Assembly: GCA_016839765.1 (NCBI GenBank)
Contig: JAEOTP010000044.1
Span: 1 to 32,621 of the forward strand
Direction: 5' to 3'
Source: Promethearchaeota archaeon
Lineage (GTDB): Archaea > Asgardarchaeota > Lokiarchaeia > Sigyniarchaeales > SOKP01
Length of the DNA: 32,621 nt
The stretch's first letter is position 1. The number at the start of each line of letters is the position of its first letter. Made by a program: the position numbers and the translations under genes. Below the pieces are notes generated by a model. It saw nothing but the letters and a program-made list of their open reading frames with translations. It searched no databases and had not been told where the DNA came from. Positions 16,082 through 24,629 of this stretch are shown here, in pieces.

Positions 16082-17062
16082 ATGGAAGCAGAACATGCGA
16101 TAGTCTATAATCCAATTGCTAATAAAGGTAAAGTAGGAACAGATATTGGAATCGTAACTAAATATTTAGATGATTTAAACGTTTTATACAAACTTTATTC
16201 AACTGAATATGCTGGTCATGCCATTGAATTAGCTAATAGACTTGCCAAAGATGGCTATAGAGTGATAGCTGCTGGTGGAGATGGAACTGCAAATGAGGTG
16301 TTTCATGGAACGATAACATCGAATTCAGGAGCGCTTTGTGGATTTATTCCGATGGGTTCTGGAAACGATATTCCTGCTGCGGTAGGATATAGAGCAGATA
16401 TTAAACGAGCATGTGAAATTATAGCTGAGGGATATTCAAGTAAATGTGATATTGGATTTGCTATAACTGATGATGAAGTCGAAAGATACTTCCTCGGGAT
16501 TGGGAGTCAAGGATTTGATTCTGAAGTTGCTCGAAGATCAAATGAAAATAAAGAAAAAGACTATAATTTGATACTTCTTGACTTATTAAGATCATGGGAA
16601 AATAAAGAAATTATCGTTAAAATGGATAATGATACCTTTGAAGGTGAAGCTAATCTTGCAGCTGTAGGACTTTCTGGAGCTTATGGGGGGGGTATGTTTA
16701 TTTGCCAAAGAGCTAGTATTGACGATGGCCTTTTTGATATAAGTATCGTAAATATTGATAAAGTTAAATTAGCTAGACAATTTAGAAGAATGTACAACGC
16801 CTCTCTTCTACCACATCCAAATATCGAGGAATATCAGAGTAAAAAAGTAAGAGTTGAAATGAGGAACCTTGAAGATGAGCCATACTCAAGTCAAGTAGAT
16901 GGTGAGGTATTGGGACCACTTCCCATCACTTATGAATGTATCCGAGATGGATATGAATTCATTCGGCCAAGAACAAATGAATTTGCTGAAGAATTTAAAC
17001 AAAGATACGGACATTACATGTGGGAATGTTGGGACGAATTAGAAAAACGTAAAAGCGATTAA
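16082..17062 (+). CDS. Diacylglycerol kinase-family lipid kinase
   Basis: The DAGK catalytic domain is clear: NPIANKGK near residue 10, the nucleotide-binding GGDGT at 65-69, then PMGSGND at 91-96, and the conserved C-terminal D-G-x-F-D-I and V-D-G-E segments. YegS/DgkB relatives phosphorylate a lipid alcohol using ATP. In an archaeon the acceptor could be an archaeol-type or other lipid alcohol, but this is not decided by sequence. The last 35 residues are unusually polar and aromatic (KQRYGHYMWECWDEL) and extend past the usual fold. A methyltransferase gene follows 49 bases later and may be co-transcribed. Confidence 0.88.
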   Translation: MEAEHAIVYNPIANKGKVGTDIGIVTKYLDDLNVLYKLYSTEYAGHAIELANRLAKDGYRVIAAGGDGTANEVFHGTITSNSGALCGFIPMGSGNDIPAAVGYRADIKRACEIIAEGYSSKCDIGFAITDDEVERYFLGIGSQGFDSEVARRSNENKEKDYNLILLDLLRSWENKEIIVKMDNDTFEGEANLAAVGLSGAYGGGMFICQRASIDDGLFDISIVNIDKVKLARQFRRMYNASLLPHPNIEEYQSKKVRVEMRNLEDEPYSSQVDGEVLGPLPITYECIRDGYEFIRPRTNEFAEEFKQRYGHYMWECWDELEKRKSD

Positions 17063-17111
17063 ATTTTTTTATTCAATTTTCTAGTTATAATAAAATAAAT
17101 AATTATTGATA

Positions 17112-17735
17112 ATGGACATTTGGAATTCTATTTTTACTGAAAAAGGTAAAGTATTCATAGAACCTCATCCTGACATGGAAAAAATTGTAGAAATTTTCCA
17201 TGAAAGAAAATTCAGAAAGATACTTGATCTTGGATGCGGTACAGGAAGACATTTAATTTATTTTTCTAAACATGGTTTTGAAGTATATGGGCTGGATGCT
17301 GCTCCTAAAGGTTTAGAAATTGCCCAACAGTGGCTAATTAAGGAAAATTTTAAAGCAAAATTAACTCAACATAGAATCGAGAATCAATTTCCTTTCGAAG
17401 ATAACTTTTTTGACGTTATTATTTCAATCCAAGTAATCCATCATAACTTAATGAAAGACATTTTATTTACAATAAAAGAAATCGAAAGGATTTTAAAAAA
17501 AGGGGGCTACATATTTATAACCTTTCCAATATTAAATGAAGGAACTAAAATAGATAAGTGGGAATTAAAAGAAATAGAAAAAGGGACATATATTCCTTTA
17601 ACAGGACCAGAAAAAGACTTACCTCACCACTTTTTTACTATAGAAGAAATTCATGAAGTCTTTAGATCTTTTAATTTATTAGAAGTATATACAGATAAAT
17701 CAAAACATCGAGCTATTTTAGGAGTGAAAAAATAA
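17112..17735 (+). CDS. Class I SAM-dependent methyltransferase
   Basis: Motif I is ILDLGCGTGRH near residue 40, motif II is VYGLDAAP near 62, and a post-core strand DVIISIQVIHH then FITFPI completes the Rossmann-like fold of methyltransferase domain 11/25. The target is not determinable. A TTG two codons upstream (17106) extends the frame, but ATG at 17112 is the natural choice. There is no clear ribosome binding site. A run of eight T begins 12 bases after the stop. Confidence 0.88.
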   Translation: MDIWNSIFTEKGKVFIEPHPDMEKIVEIFHERKFRKILDLGCGTGRHLIYFSKHGFEVYGLDAAPKGLEIAQQWLIKENFKAKLTQHRIENQFPFEDNFFDVIISIQVIHHNLMKDILFTIKEIERILKKGGYIFITFPILNEGTKIDKWELKEIEKGTYIPLTGPEKDLPHHFFTIEEIHEVFRSFNLLEVYTDKSKHRAILGVKK

Positions 17736-17746
17736 ATATTGTGAAC

Positions 17747-17754
17747 TTTTTTTT
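17747..17754 (+). terminator. T-tract terminator after methyltransferase
   Basis: Eight consecutive T begin 12 bases after the stop codon, between two convergent genes. A plain oligo-T run is the main archaeal termination signal. The tract reaches into the last codon of the convergent SCP2 gene. Confidence 0.45.
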
Positions 17755-18214
17755 AACCTAAATCATATTCAATGAATAATTTTTTAAAAAAAGTTTGCCA
17801 TCCGGCTAATTTTCCTAATTCTGTCGCTGCTTTAGAATATCTTATTATAATTCCAACATTTCCTTCAAATTTTAATCTACCCGACATTATAAATTGAGTT
17901 GGATTGATTCTTTTTGTACGCATCTCTTTCCAAATATTAAGTGGTGCTCTTAAGATTAATATAGAATTCCGTGGAGGATCTTCATTTGGAGCCAGTAATT
18001 TTATTCCCAAACATTTACCGTCTTTAAGGTCTAGATATATTCTAATATCATCTTTAATCTCACCACTAGCCCCCAGCACCCACAGTAGAAATCCCTCAAA
18101 TCCTACTCCCCACCCTTTTGCTGCTTGATTATATTCTAAGCTGTTATTAATAGTTTTACAAAATTCTTTTGTAAAATTGCCACTCAGTTTTAGCAGCCCT
18201 TCGTATTTTAGCAT
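17753..18214 (-). CDS. SCP2 sterol-binding-like domain protein
   Basis: A single-domain protein of 153 aa with the SCP2 pattern: an N-terminal helix, alternating strands (DDIRIYLDLKDGKCLGIKLL), then ILRAPLNIWKEM, and the signature segment INPTQFIMSGRLKFEGN. SCP2-fold proteins bind lipids or acyl-CoA in a hydrophobic groove. Here it may help present acyl-CoA substrates to the CoA enzymes nearby, but that is inference from neighbourhood. Its ATG overlaps a possible upstream ATG of the divergent exporter gene (the shared CATG at 18212-18215). Confidence 0.75.
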   Translation of the reverse strand: MLKYEGLLKLSGNFTKEFCKTINNSLEYNQAAKGWGVGFEGFLLWVLGASGEIKDDIRIYLDLKDGKCLGIKLLAPNEDPPRNSILILRAPLNIWKEMRTKRINPTQFIMSGRLKFEGNVGIIIRYSKAATELGKLAGWQTFFKKLFIEYDLG

Positions 18215-18257
18215 GGTTCAAAAAATTCTTATTCTTAAAATAACAATATCTCTTATA

Positions 18258-19070
18258 ATGGATTTTACGTGGGATATTATAATTATTTTATTATTATTAG
18301 GGTCTTTATTTGGGATACTCAGTACAATAACCGGAACAGGAGGAGGTGTTTTTTATGTTAGTTTTATTACTCTATTTTTCTTAATCCCAATTAATGTTTC
18401 AATTGACACCTCTAATTTTATTATCTTATTAACCTCTGCTTCAGGATTTATAATGTATTTGAAAGATAAAAGAACTAATTTAAAACTTTCCTTGATATTT
18501 AGTGGATTTTCAATAATTGGATGTTTATTAAGCACGTTATTATTGGTATTTGTAAAAATAGATATCACAATGCTAAAATTATTATTTGCCACTTTATTAA
18601 TCATTATTGGATTATATATGGTCTATAAAACTATTCATAAGCATAGAAATTCAAATAACGATAATAATAACAAGTTGTTTAATGAAGATCTTTCTTTTTT
18701 AAAAAGTATTGACTATAAAACTAAATTAAAGAAAACTATACCTCTTTTCTTATTAGCAGGTTTCGCTTCAAATCTCTTAGGAATTGGTGGTGGTGTGATT
18801 ATAACTCCTGCCTTAAATCTCCTCTTGAATTTTCCAATTCATTATGCTACAGCAGTTTCAACATCTATAGTATTCTTTTTAGCCATTTACAATTCACTAT
18901 CGAAACTACTATTTGGCCAGGTAGAACTAATATTAGGATTGTTAATGGGGTTAGGGTCCATTTTAGGTGCGATTATTGGAGCTAAGATTTCGAAAAAAAT
19001 GCCAAAATTTTATCTCAAGTTGTTTGTAGCAATAGTTTTAATAGGTTTAGCTATTAGAATGTATTTTTAA
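18258..19070 (+). CDS. TauE/SafE-type membrane exporter
   Basis: Eight or so membrane spans in two homologous halves. The first half contains TGTGGG shortly after the first span, and the second contains LGIGGGVIITPALNLL. These glycine-rich re-entrant motifs mark the TauE/SafE (sulfite exporter) family, which moves small anions, often sulfonates or sulfite. A short Asn-rich loop separates the halves. The frame is open upstream to 18177 inside the SCP2 gene, but ATG at 18258 leaves room for a promoter and begins just before the first span. The last 17 bases overlap the convergent peptidase gene. Confidence 0.85.
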   Translation: MDFTWDIIIILLLLGSLFGILSTITGTGGGVFYVSFITLFFLIPINVSIDTSNFIILLTSASGFIMYLKDKRTNLKLSLIFSGFSIIGCLLSTLLLVFVKIDITMLKLLFATLLIIIGLYMVYKTIHKHRNSNNDNNNKLFNEDLSFLKSIDYKTKLKKTIPLFLLAGFASNLLGIGGGVIITPALNLLLNFPIHYATAVSTSIVFFLAIYNSLSKLLFGQVELILGLLMGLGSILGAIIGAKISKKMPKFYLKLFVAIVLIGLAIRMYF

Positions 19071-20253
19071 TTTTTATTCTTGAATTGTTATCTTTTTTCT
19101 TAACATAAATTCTTCTGATTAGAAGAATTACTAATGAAGAAACTCCAATTATTGCAAAAAAAATGATAAGAAAAATCAATAATTCTGTATCTAATACATT
19201 GATATCTTGTTTCCATGGATAATTACCTTGGTAATCATTAGAAGGAATACCTAAATAATTATTATAGACAAATTGCTCGACAGTCCGACCTGTGATTTCA
19301 AGACTCATATTGGAAATATGAGAAAGATCATCTTGAGTAGTATGATGATAAGGCCATTCAGGATTATCCCAAAATTTTATTATTAAATCTGCAGAAGGAA
19401 TCCCAATATTGATAAAAGCAACATGATCGTCAGTAATAGTTGCCGAATAAGGATCTGTGGGAAATTGAGTTGTATATCCTAGTTGCCTTCCTATTTCAAA
19501 TAATTCTTCTAATAATGATGAGGTCGAGTGTTGCTCATTGATAAATTGTAAATTTTCACTTCCAACCATATCTAATAAAAGCATACAATCAAAGTACTCT
19601 TTTGAGGAATTATAGAAGTTATTGATATTATTTACAAAACTTCTTGATCCTTCACACCAATCCCATCCTTCTATTCCAGCAGCATAGTCATAACCCTGAT
19701 CTTCTGCATCAAAAAATAAAAACCAAATTTGACAACTTAAATTTATTCTTCTTTCATATAAAGCTCTTGCTAATTCGATTAATACGGCACAACCACTCGC
19801 ACCATCATTAGCACCTGGAACTGGCTTTGTTCTATTAGTAATTATTGGATCTTTTGTCGCTCTTGCTCTAGAGTCATAATGTGTACCTAAAATAACGATG
19901 TTGCTGAAATTTTCATTGAGTTTGAATAGAACATTTTGACATTCTATTGAATGAACTGTGAAATTATGTAATATATATGAAAAATTAGTAGTTATCTGCT
20001 GAAATTTTGTTATAAAATATTGAGCACATTGCTCTCTTCCTTGAGTACCAGGAATTCGAAAATGAGTTTGATTTATTAGAATTTGTTCCTCCACATGAAT
20101 ATATGCATTATCACCCTCAAATTTCAATTGTATGTCAATATTTTCTATATTAGTCCCTTTAATTAAAAGTAAAGGTAACAAAAATCCGCTAGATATTATT
20201 ACAATTAGTAGGATTATTACAAAGATTTTGTATGATTTCTTTATAGGCTCCAC
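19054..20253 (-). CDS. Membrane-anchored M28 zinc peptidase
   Basis: The protein has an N-terminal membrane anchor (about 10-31) and a C-terminal span (about 357-380), so the catalytic domain should face outside. The M28 residues are present: H125 and D127 in GTHYDSRA, D150 in GANDGASG, E184-D185 in FFDAEDQG, D228 in LLDMVG, and H303/H304 in PYHHTTQDD. They bind two zincs, with the Glu as general base. The W-x-E-G-S-R-S-F segment after E184 recalls the glutaminyl-cyclase-like branch, so the product could be an aminopeptidase or a cyclase. Its likely role is external peptide breakdown. The 3' end overlaps the exporter gene by 17 bases. Confidence 0.87.
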   Translation of the reverse strand: MEPIKKSYKIFVIILLIVIISSGFLLPLLLIKGTNIENIDIQLKFEGDNAYIHVEEQILINQTHFRIPGTQGREQCAQYFITKFQQITTNFSYILHNFTVHSIECQNVLFKLNENFSNIVILGTHYDSRARATKDPIITNRTKPVPGANDGASGCAVLIELARALYERRINLSCQIWFLFFDAEDQGYDYAAGIEGWDWCEGSRSFVNNINNFYNSSKEYFDCMLLLDMVGSENLQFINEQHSTSSLLEELFEIGRQLGYTTQFPTDPYSATITDDHVAFINIGIPSADLIIKFWDNPEWPYHHTTQDDLSHISNMSLEITGRTVEQFVYNNYLGIPSNDYQGNYPWKQDINVLDTELLIFLIIFFAIIGVSSLVILLIRRIYVKKKDNNSRIKIKNTF

Positions 20254-20329
20254 CTGAAAATTATTTGAATAATATTCTTATTTCTGTTAAAAAATTATAG
20301 AAAAAAATAAATAAAAAATGTAATGAAAT

Positions 20330-20752
20330 TTAATTAGGTTCAAATCCCAAATCTATTTTAGTTTCTCCCTTAATTTCAGTTTCTAGAAATTTGACTTTTA
20401 CTGGCATTCCAATATTAATGGTTTCTGGTTTACTTTCTTCTACACCAACAAGTTGTGCTGAAACCATAGGACCTTCTTTAAGTTTAATAATTGAAAAGCA
20501 ATAAGGTCTTTTTCTATCATATCCTTTTTCAATAAAATAAGGTGTTCCTACTGTAATACTTGTAAAAGCTGCCAATTCACCTTTTCCAGACATTTCGACC
20601 CATTCCATGTTAGATGTATTACATTTAGTGCATAATTTTCTTACTGGGACGTATAGTATACCACAATTTTTACATTTTGAGCCCATTAATTTTTTACTTT
20701 GTAAAAATTCTAAATAGCTTTGTATAGTAAAATCTTTATCCATTTCTGACAT
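20330..20752 (-). CDS. DUF35 zinc-ribbon/OB-fold protein
   Basis: Residues near 20-45 carry C-x-x-C (SKCKNCGILYVP) and C-x-x-C (KLCTKC), a rubredoxin-like zinc ribbon. The rest is an OB-fold with GKGELAAFTSI and GMPVKVKF. Proteins of this family act as partners of archaeal acetoacetyl-CoA thiolase, where the DUF35 subunit holds the CoA-channel together. Here it follows the thiolase gene by 16 bases, which strongly supports that partnership. Confidence 0.92.
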   Translation of the reverse strand: MSEMDKDFTIQSYLEFLQSKKLMGSKCKNCGILYVPVRKLCTKCNTSNMEWVEMSGKGELAAFTSITVGTPYFIEKGYDRKRPYCFSIIKLKEGPMVSAQLVGVEESKPETINIGMPVKVKFLETEIKGETKIDLGFEPN

Positions 20753-20768
20753 TTTTAAAATTTCACCT

Positions 20769-22028
20769 CTATTTCTGGTAAATGGTGACTACGCAAGTTC
20801 CACCAGATCCTCCTAAATTGTGAGTCATTGCTTTTTCAACATCAAATTTTACCTGTCTATTTCTTTCTGCAATACCCCTCATCTGTTTGAAAATTTCTAC
20901 TGCCATTCCTGCTCCACTTGCCCCTACAGGGTGTCCTTTACTTTTAAGCCCTCCGGAGGTGTTAATTGGTAGAGCTCCATCTCGTTTTGTTTCTCCATTT
21001 TTTATTGCTTCAACAGCTTTACCTTTTTCATAGAAACCTAAGTCTTCAAGAGCGACAATTTCAGCGATTGTAAAACAATCATGTACTTCACAGATTTCAA
21101 TATCTTTTGGTTTTAAACCAGACATCTGATATGCTTGCCTTGCTGACTCTTTTGTCGCAATAAAAGAGGTTAGTGAATCCCTATCATGTAATGATAAAGC
21201 AGCACTACCTTGACCTGTACCAGTTATCCATATAGGTGTGTCTGTAAAGTCTTTAGCTTTTTCTTCTGATGTTAAAAATAGACATGCCGCTCCATCAGTA
21301 ATTAAAGAACAATCAAATAATCTTAATGGATATGCTATGATTGGGTTAGCAGAACTTTTAAGAAAATCGAACTCATCCGACCAATCAGGAATCTCTCTTC
21401 CTTGTTCTTCATATCTTTTCCTTTTACTTATCATCATATCTTTAATTGATTGTTGCATTTGAGCGTAAGGATTCTCCGCACCATTCTCATGATTTTTAAT
21501 ACCAACCCTCATTAAATCTTCTGCAGTTGTCCCATATTTATGAAAATGTGCTGATGCTAGTGTAGCATATAATCCCGGAAACGTTGCCCCAGCAGGATAC
21601 TCAAATAAACTGTCGGAAGCTGTCGCTAATACGTCAGTAACTCCCGCTGTTGGGAGTTCTGTCATACATTCTACACCACTTACCGCTATTACATCATGTA
21701 TGCCTGAAGCAATTGCAATAATTGCCTGTCTTAATGCTATACCACTACTAGCACAAGCTCCTTCAAATCTAGGTGCTGGCTTTGGCGTTAAACCAACTAG
21801 ATTAGCCATTTGGGGTCCCAAATGTCCTTGATGATTAAATAAATCTGAAGAATAATTACCAACATAGCAGGCATCAATATCTTTTGGCTCAATTCCATTA
21901 TCCACTGACTCAACTGCATTAAGCCAAGCATCAATCCATAAATCAGGATTGCGTTTAACTGGGAAATGATTTCCAAATTTGGACATTCCCGCTCCTACCA
22001 ACGCAACGCCTTTAGCTAATTTTCCCAT
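20769..22028 (-). CDS. Thiolase (acetyl-CoA acetyltransferase / SCPx type)
   Basis: The nucleophile is C92 in EGACASSGIAL, a His lies in EVHDCFTIAE, H366 in GLKSKGHPVGASG, and the C-terminal GGSGGTCVV supplies the third catalytic cysteine. The length (419 aa) is normal. Archaeal members condense two acetyl-CoA at the start of the mevalonate pathway, usually in a complex with DUF35 and HMG-CoA synthase. No HMG-CoA synthase gene is present here. The neighbouring MaoC hydratase, SCP2 protein and CoA-transferases instead suggest use in acyl-CoA breakdown or synthesis. AAAAGGTAC about 6 bases before the ATG can serve as ribosome binding site. A 128-base divergent region separates it from the hydratase. 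Confidence 0.92.
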   Translation of the reverse strand: MGKLAKGVALVGAGMSKFGNHFPVKRNPDLWIDAWLNAVESVDNGIEPKDIDACYVGNYSSDLFNHQGHLGPQMANLVGLTPKPAPRFEGACASSGIALRQAIIAIASGIHDVIAVSGVECMTELPTAGVTDVLATASDSLFEYPAGATFPGLYATLASAHFHKYGTTAEDLMRVGIKNHENGAENPYAQMQQSIKDMMISKRKRYEEQGREIPDWSDEFDFLKSSANPIIAYPLRLFDCSLITDGAACLFLTSEEKAKDFTDTPIWITGTGQGSAALSLHDRDSLTSFIATKESARQAYQMSGLKPKDIEICEVHDCFTIAEIVALEDLGFYEKGKAVEAIKNGETKRDGALPINTSGGLKSKGHPVGASGAGMAVEIFKQMRGIAERNRQVKFDVEKAMTHNLGGSGGTCVVTIYQK

Positions 22029-22156
22029 TTTTTGTACCTTTTATTTGTTTTTAATTAATTTAAAAAAATTAATAAATTGAATTGTTGACTTTTTTTATTT
22101 CTTTTTCTTTCACTTAATAGTTAATATTTTTATCTATTTTTTCATTAGTTGAATTT

Positions 22157-22591
22157 ATGTCAAAATTAGAACTAGTTAAATGGGAAGATTATAAAGTAGG
22201 AGATTCAGCAGAATTTACTAAAACTATAACCGAAGAGGATGTAATGAAATTTGCAGAAGTGACTGGCGATTACAACCCTATACATGTTGATCCCGAATAT
22301 GCAAAAACTCAGATGTTTGGGAAACAAGTTGCACATGGTGCTCTAAGTTCTGGTTTAATTTCAGCTGTTTTAGGCACTAAATTGTTTGGACCAGGTATTT
22401 TATATGGTGGACAGACTGTTAAGTTTATTAAACCCGTGTTTTTTGGCGATACATTAACCGCTGTTGGCACAGTGAAAGAAAAGTTCACTAAAAAGGATGG
22501 TAAATTAAAATTCATTATATGTGATACAATAGTAAAAAACCAGAATGATGAAGTTGTAACATCTGGAGAAGGAACAATAGTATTTATGTAA
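22157..22591 (+). CDS. MaoC-family (R)-enoyl-CoA hydratase
   Basis: Hot-dog fold protein of 144 aa with the hydratase-2 motif: D38 and H43 in VTGDYNPIHVDPEYA, then VAHGALSSGLIS and the strand GGQTVKFIKPVFFGD. The Asp/His pair hydrates a 2-enoyl-CoA to the (R)-3-hydroxyacyl-CoA, or the reverse. It is divergent from thiolase-DUF35, so the three may share regulation and act on the same chain. No ribosome binding site is evident. Confidence 0.92.
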   Translation: MSKLELVKWEDYKVGDSAEFTKTITEEDVMKFAEVTGDYNPIHVDPEYAKTQMFGKQVAHGALSSGLISAVLGTKLFGPGILYGGQTVKFIKPVFFGDTLTAVGTVKEKFTKKDGKLKFIICDTIVKNQNDEVVTSGEGTIVFM

Positions 22592-22673
22592 TCTTTAGCT
22601 AAAAATTCATTAATTTTTATTAAGGTTAATTTATCTGAGTATCTCGATAAAAATATGATGTTGGAAAAAAATT

Positions 22674-24335
22674 CTAATAATCTACTTTTAAATCTTTTAT
22701 ATCAATGATTCTTTTCTCGCATTTTTTTAGGATTAAATCATGAATTTTATTAACATTTTCCTTAAATTTAAAAGGAACAAAATGTACTCCTAACCTTGAT
22801 TTTAAAAGCGGAGGTATATGATCTGGACTAAAGAACACAGGAATAATAGGTATTTCCATACTATCCGCCGCTGTCCATTCCTTTGTGACGGGTTTAGATT
22901 TTAATGCATGAGGAGAACAAAATAAGAGCATCACATCACATTTACCCAGATTCTCATCCATATATTCAAAAATATTATCTTTCATATCCTCTTGCCAATA
23001 AAGAACTTTTTTTATGTCATTATAAGTAGTCAGGATTTCTGAAATTTCTTTAATTTTAAACCAATCAGCATCTTTAGTTGCATAACTAACAAAAACTAGT
23101 AGCTCTTCACTAACCGAAATTTTAGATATACTAGGAGTTTCAGCGGTTTTGAATATAATTTCATTATTTTGAATTTCTGCATTTAGTTCTCCTTTAAGTA
23201 TCATCTCTTCAATTAGTTCTTCAATTTTTTTAAGTTCTAATCCAGTCTTTGAAGATAAATTATCAAATTTGATTCCTCTATGCGTTTGTAATATTCTGTT
23301 CTTAATATATTTATTAAACTCATTTTTAATAACAATATCTTTAAAAGGGAAATTCGGAACTTTCCACTCTGCAACTTCTAAGTCTTTAACATAATCGATA
23401 ATTTGGCTGGTATAACTATTATCATATAATATACTTCTTAAAGGTAAATAATTATAAACATAAAGAATGAAATCTTTCATTTTTCTTAAAGCGAAAGGAG
23501 CATTATTATAGATTTCTTTATCCATTAATTTAATAACTGGTCGAGATTCAAAATGTGCTATGCCTAATTCATAAAATACGTTTGGATCTGGGAATGTTAA
23601 GATTGCAATGCACAAATCCATGGTTAACATTGCCTCATACACTTGATCAGATAATAATTTTAGTCTTTGTTCTGATAATAATCTGAATGCTCGTTCAGAT
23701 AATAACCCTGGTTCTGATGGAGTCTCAGTAGATTTAAAATCAAAAATTGTGTAAGGGTTCATACCACACTTTTTCAATGCAGGTTTAATAATATAATTGA
23801 TAACATCATCAACATGATTTCTCAGATTTGATCCTTCATGTCCTATAGGCCTGATTATATAACATTTCTTCATATTTTCTTTTTGAAAAGGTTTTAAACC
23901 TTTTATTTTCTGGATTTTTTCGAAACTAAATGGTTGAGATGCTTCCCAATTGTTTTTTTCAACGTGCTTGACCCTTTTAACAATTTCTTTAATAACAGTC
24001 TCAACATTCAACTCAGTTACGTCATTTACATCGTAAATAACACTGTATTCATTATTGAGGTAAAAAGGAAGGGATTCTCCTTTTGCCTTCAGAAAAATAA
24101 GTGGTCTACCTGCACATTTGGCAATTGCAGTTTGGTAATATAATAATGGGTGTTTTCTTGAATGAACTATGATACATAAGTCATAGGTGGGTATTAAATT
24201 AAACACTTCATTAGTCATTTTAGGTGCTTGGAACGTTTCTATACCACATTCTTGTATTGCCGGCTTGATAATGTGATTAAAAACTTGATCATATCTATTT
24301 ACTCGGTATGGACTTATTACAAAGCATTTAGGCAT
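22674..24335 (-). CDS. Multidomain TIR protein with two deoxyribosyltransferase-like domains
   Basis: The domains are: residues 1-120, a nucleoside-2-deoxyribosyltransferase-like domain (CFVISPY, then YDLCIIVHS, LLYYQTAIAKCAGRPLIFL); 157-300, a second copy (CYIIRPIGHEG, then MDLCIAIL, PNVFYELGIAHFESRPVIKL); about 330-400, a winged-helix or PCI-like segment (RGIKFDNLSSKTGLELKKIE); 411-540, a TIR domain (LLVFVSYATKDADWF, VLYWQED, CDVMLLFCSPHALKS, and E486 in TKEW as candidate NADase glutamate). In the second copy D240, N252 and E256 match the family's active-site pattern. In the first the Glu is Gln68. TIR domains often cleave NAD or make NAD-derived signals in immunity. This architecture suggests nucleotide sensing or processing coupled to a TIR effector, but function is inferred. 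A 24-bp tandem repeat lies at residues 207-231. The gene is monocistronic by layout. Confidence 0.85.
   Translation of the reverse strand: MPKCFVISPYRVNRYDQVFNHIIKPAIQECGIETFQAPKMTNEVFNLIPTYDLCIIVHSRKHPLLYYQTAIAKCAGRPLIFLKAKGESLPFYLNNEYSVIYDVNDVTELNVETVIKEIVKRVKHVEKNNWEASQPFSFEKIQKIKGLKPFQKENMKKCYIIRPIGHEGSNLRNHVDDVINYIIKPALKKCGMNPYTIFDFKSTETPSEPGLLSERAFRLLSEQRLKLLSDQVYEAMLTMDLCIAILTFPDPNVFYELGIAHFESRPVIKLMDKEIYNNAPFALRKMKDFILYVYNYLPLRSILYDNSYTSQIIDYVKDLEVAEWKVPNFPFKDIVIKNEFNKYIKNRILQTHRGIKFDNLSSKTGLELKKIEELIEEMILKGELNAEIQNNEIIFKTAETPSISKISVSEELLVFVSYATKDADWFKIKEISEILTTYNDIKKVLYWQEDMKDNIFEYMDENLGKCDVMLLFCSPHALKSKPVTKEWTAADSMEIPIIPVFFSPDHIPPLLKSRLGVHFVPFKFKENVNKIHDLILKKCEKRIIDIKDLKVDY
23645..23716. 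repeat. 24-bp tandem repeat inside the TIR gene
   Basis: Three consecutive 24-base units (23645-23668, 23669-23692, 23693-23716) share the core GATAATAA and, on the coding strand, TTATTATC(A/T)GA(A/T)C. They encode the in-frame octads LLSERAFR, LLSEQRLK and LLSDQVYE. The unit is a multiple of three, so copy-number change would keep the frame and lengthen or shorten a helix before the second enzyme-like domain's core. Confidence 0.75.
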
Positions 24336-24384
24336 TTTATATCATCAATAATAAGTAAAATAATCTAGGGTTGACAGATTGAGA

Positions 24385-24392
24385 TTTATAAG
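24385..24392 (-). promoter_or_regulatory. TATA-like box for the TIR gene
   Basis: CTTATAAA on the minus strand, 50-57 bases before the ATG, is a plausible TATA box giving a leader of about 25 bases. The rest of the gap up to 24629 is AT-rich and holds the divergent promoter of the next gene. Confidence 0.4.
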
Positions 24393-24629
24393 AAATTAAC
24401 TTCTATATTTGATAAATTGAATTTTTTATTATTTAAAACTTACAATATTCTTGTTTTCGTATGGAATTATAGAGATACATATTTAATATCAATTACTAAA
24501 TAGGAAATTAGTCAATTTTATTCAATTTGATAATTAATTTTTTCGCTTAACAAAGGTAAATTTAAAATTATTATAAGTCATTATTATCTTTTAATTAAGA
24601 TTATTTCAAATGGTTATAAAGGAATCTAT

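Noticed and set aside
18177-18257. Upstream extension of the exporter gene
   Set aside because: It runs through the start of the divergent SCP2 gene and leaves no promoter space; the hydrophobic core begins right after the ATG at 18258.
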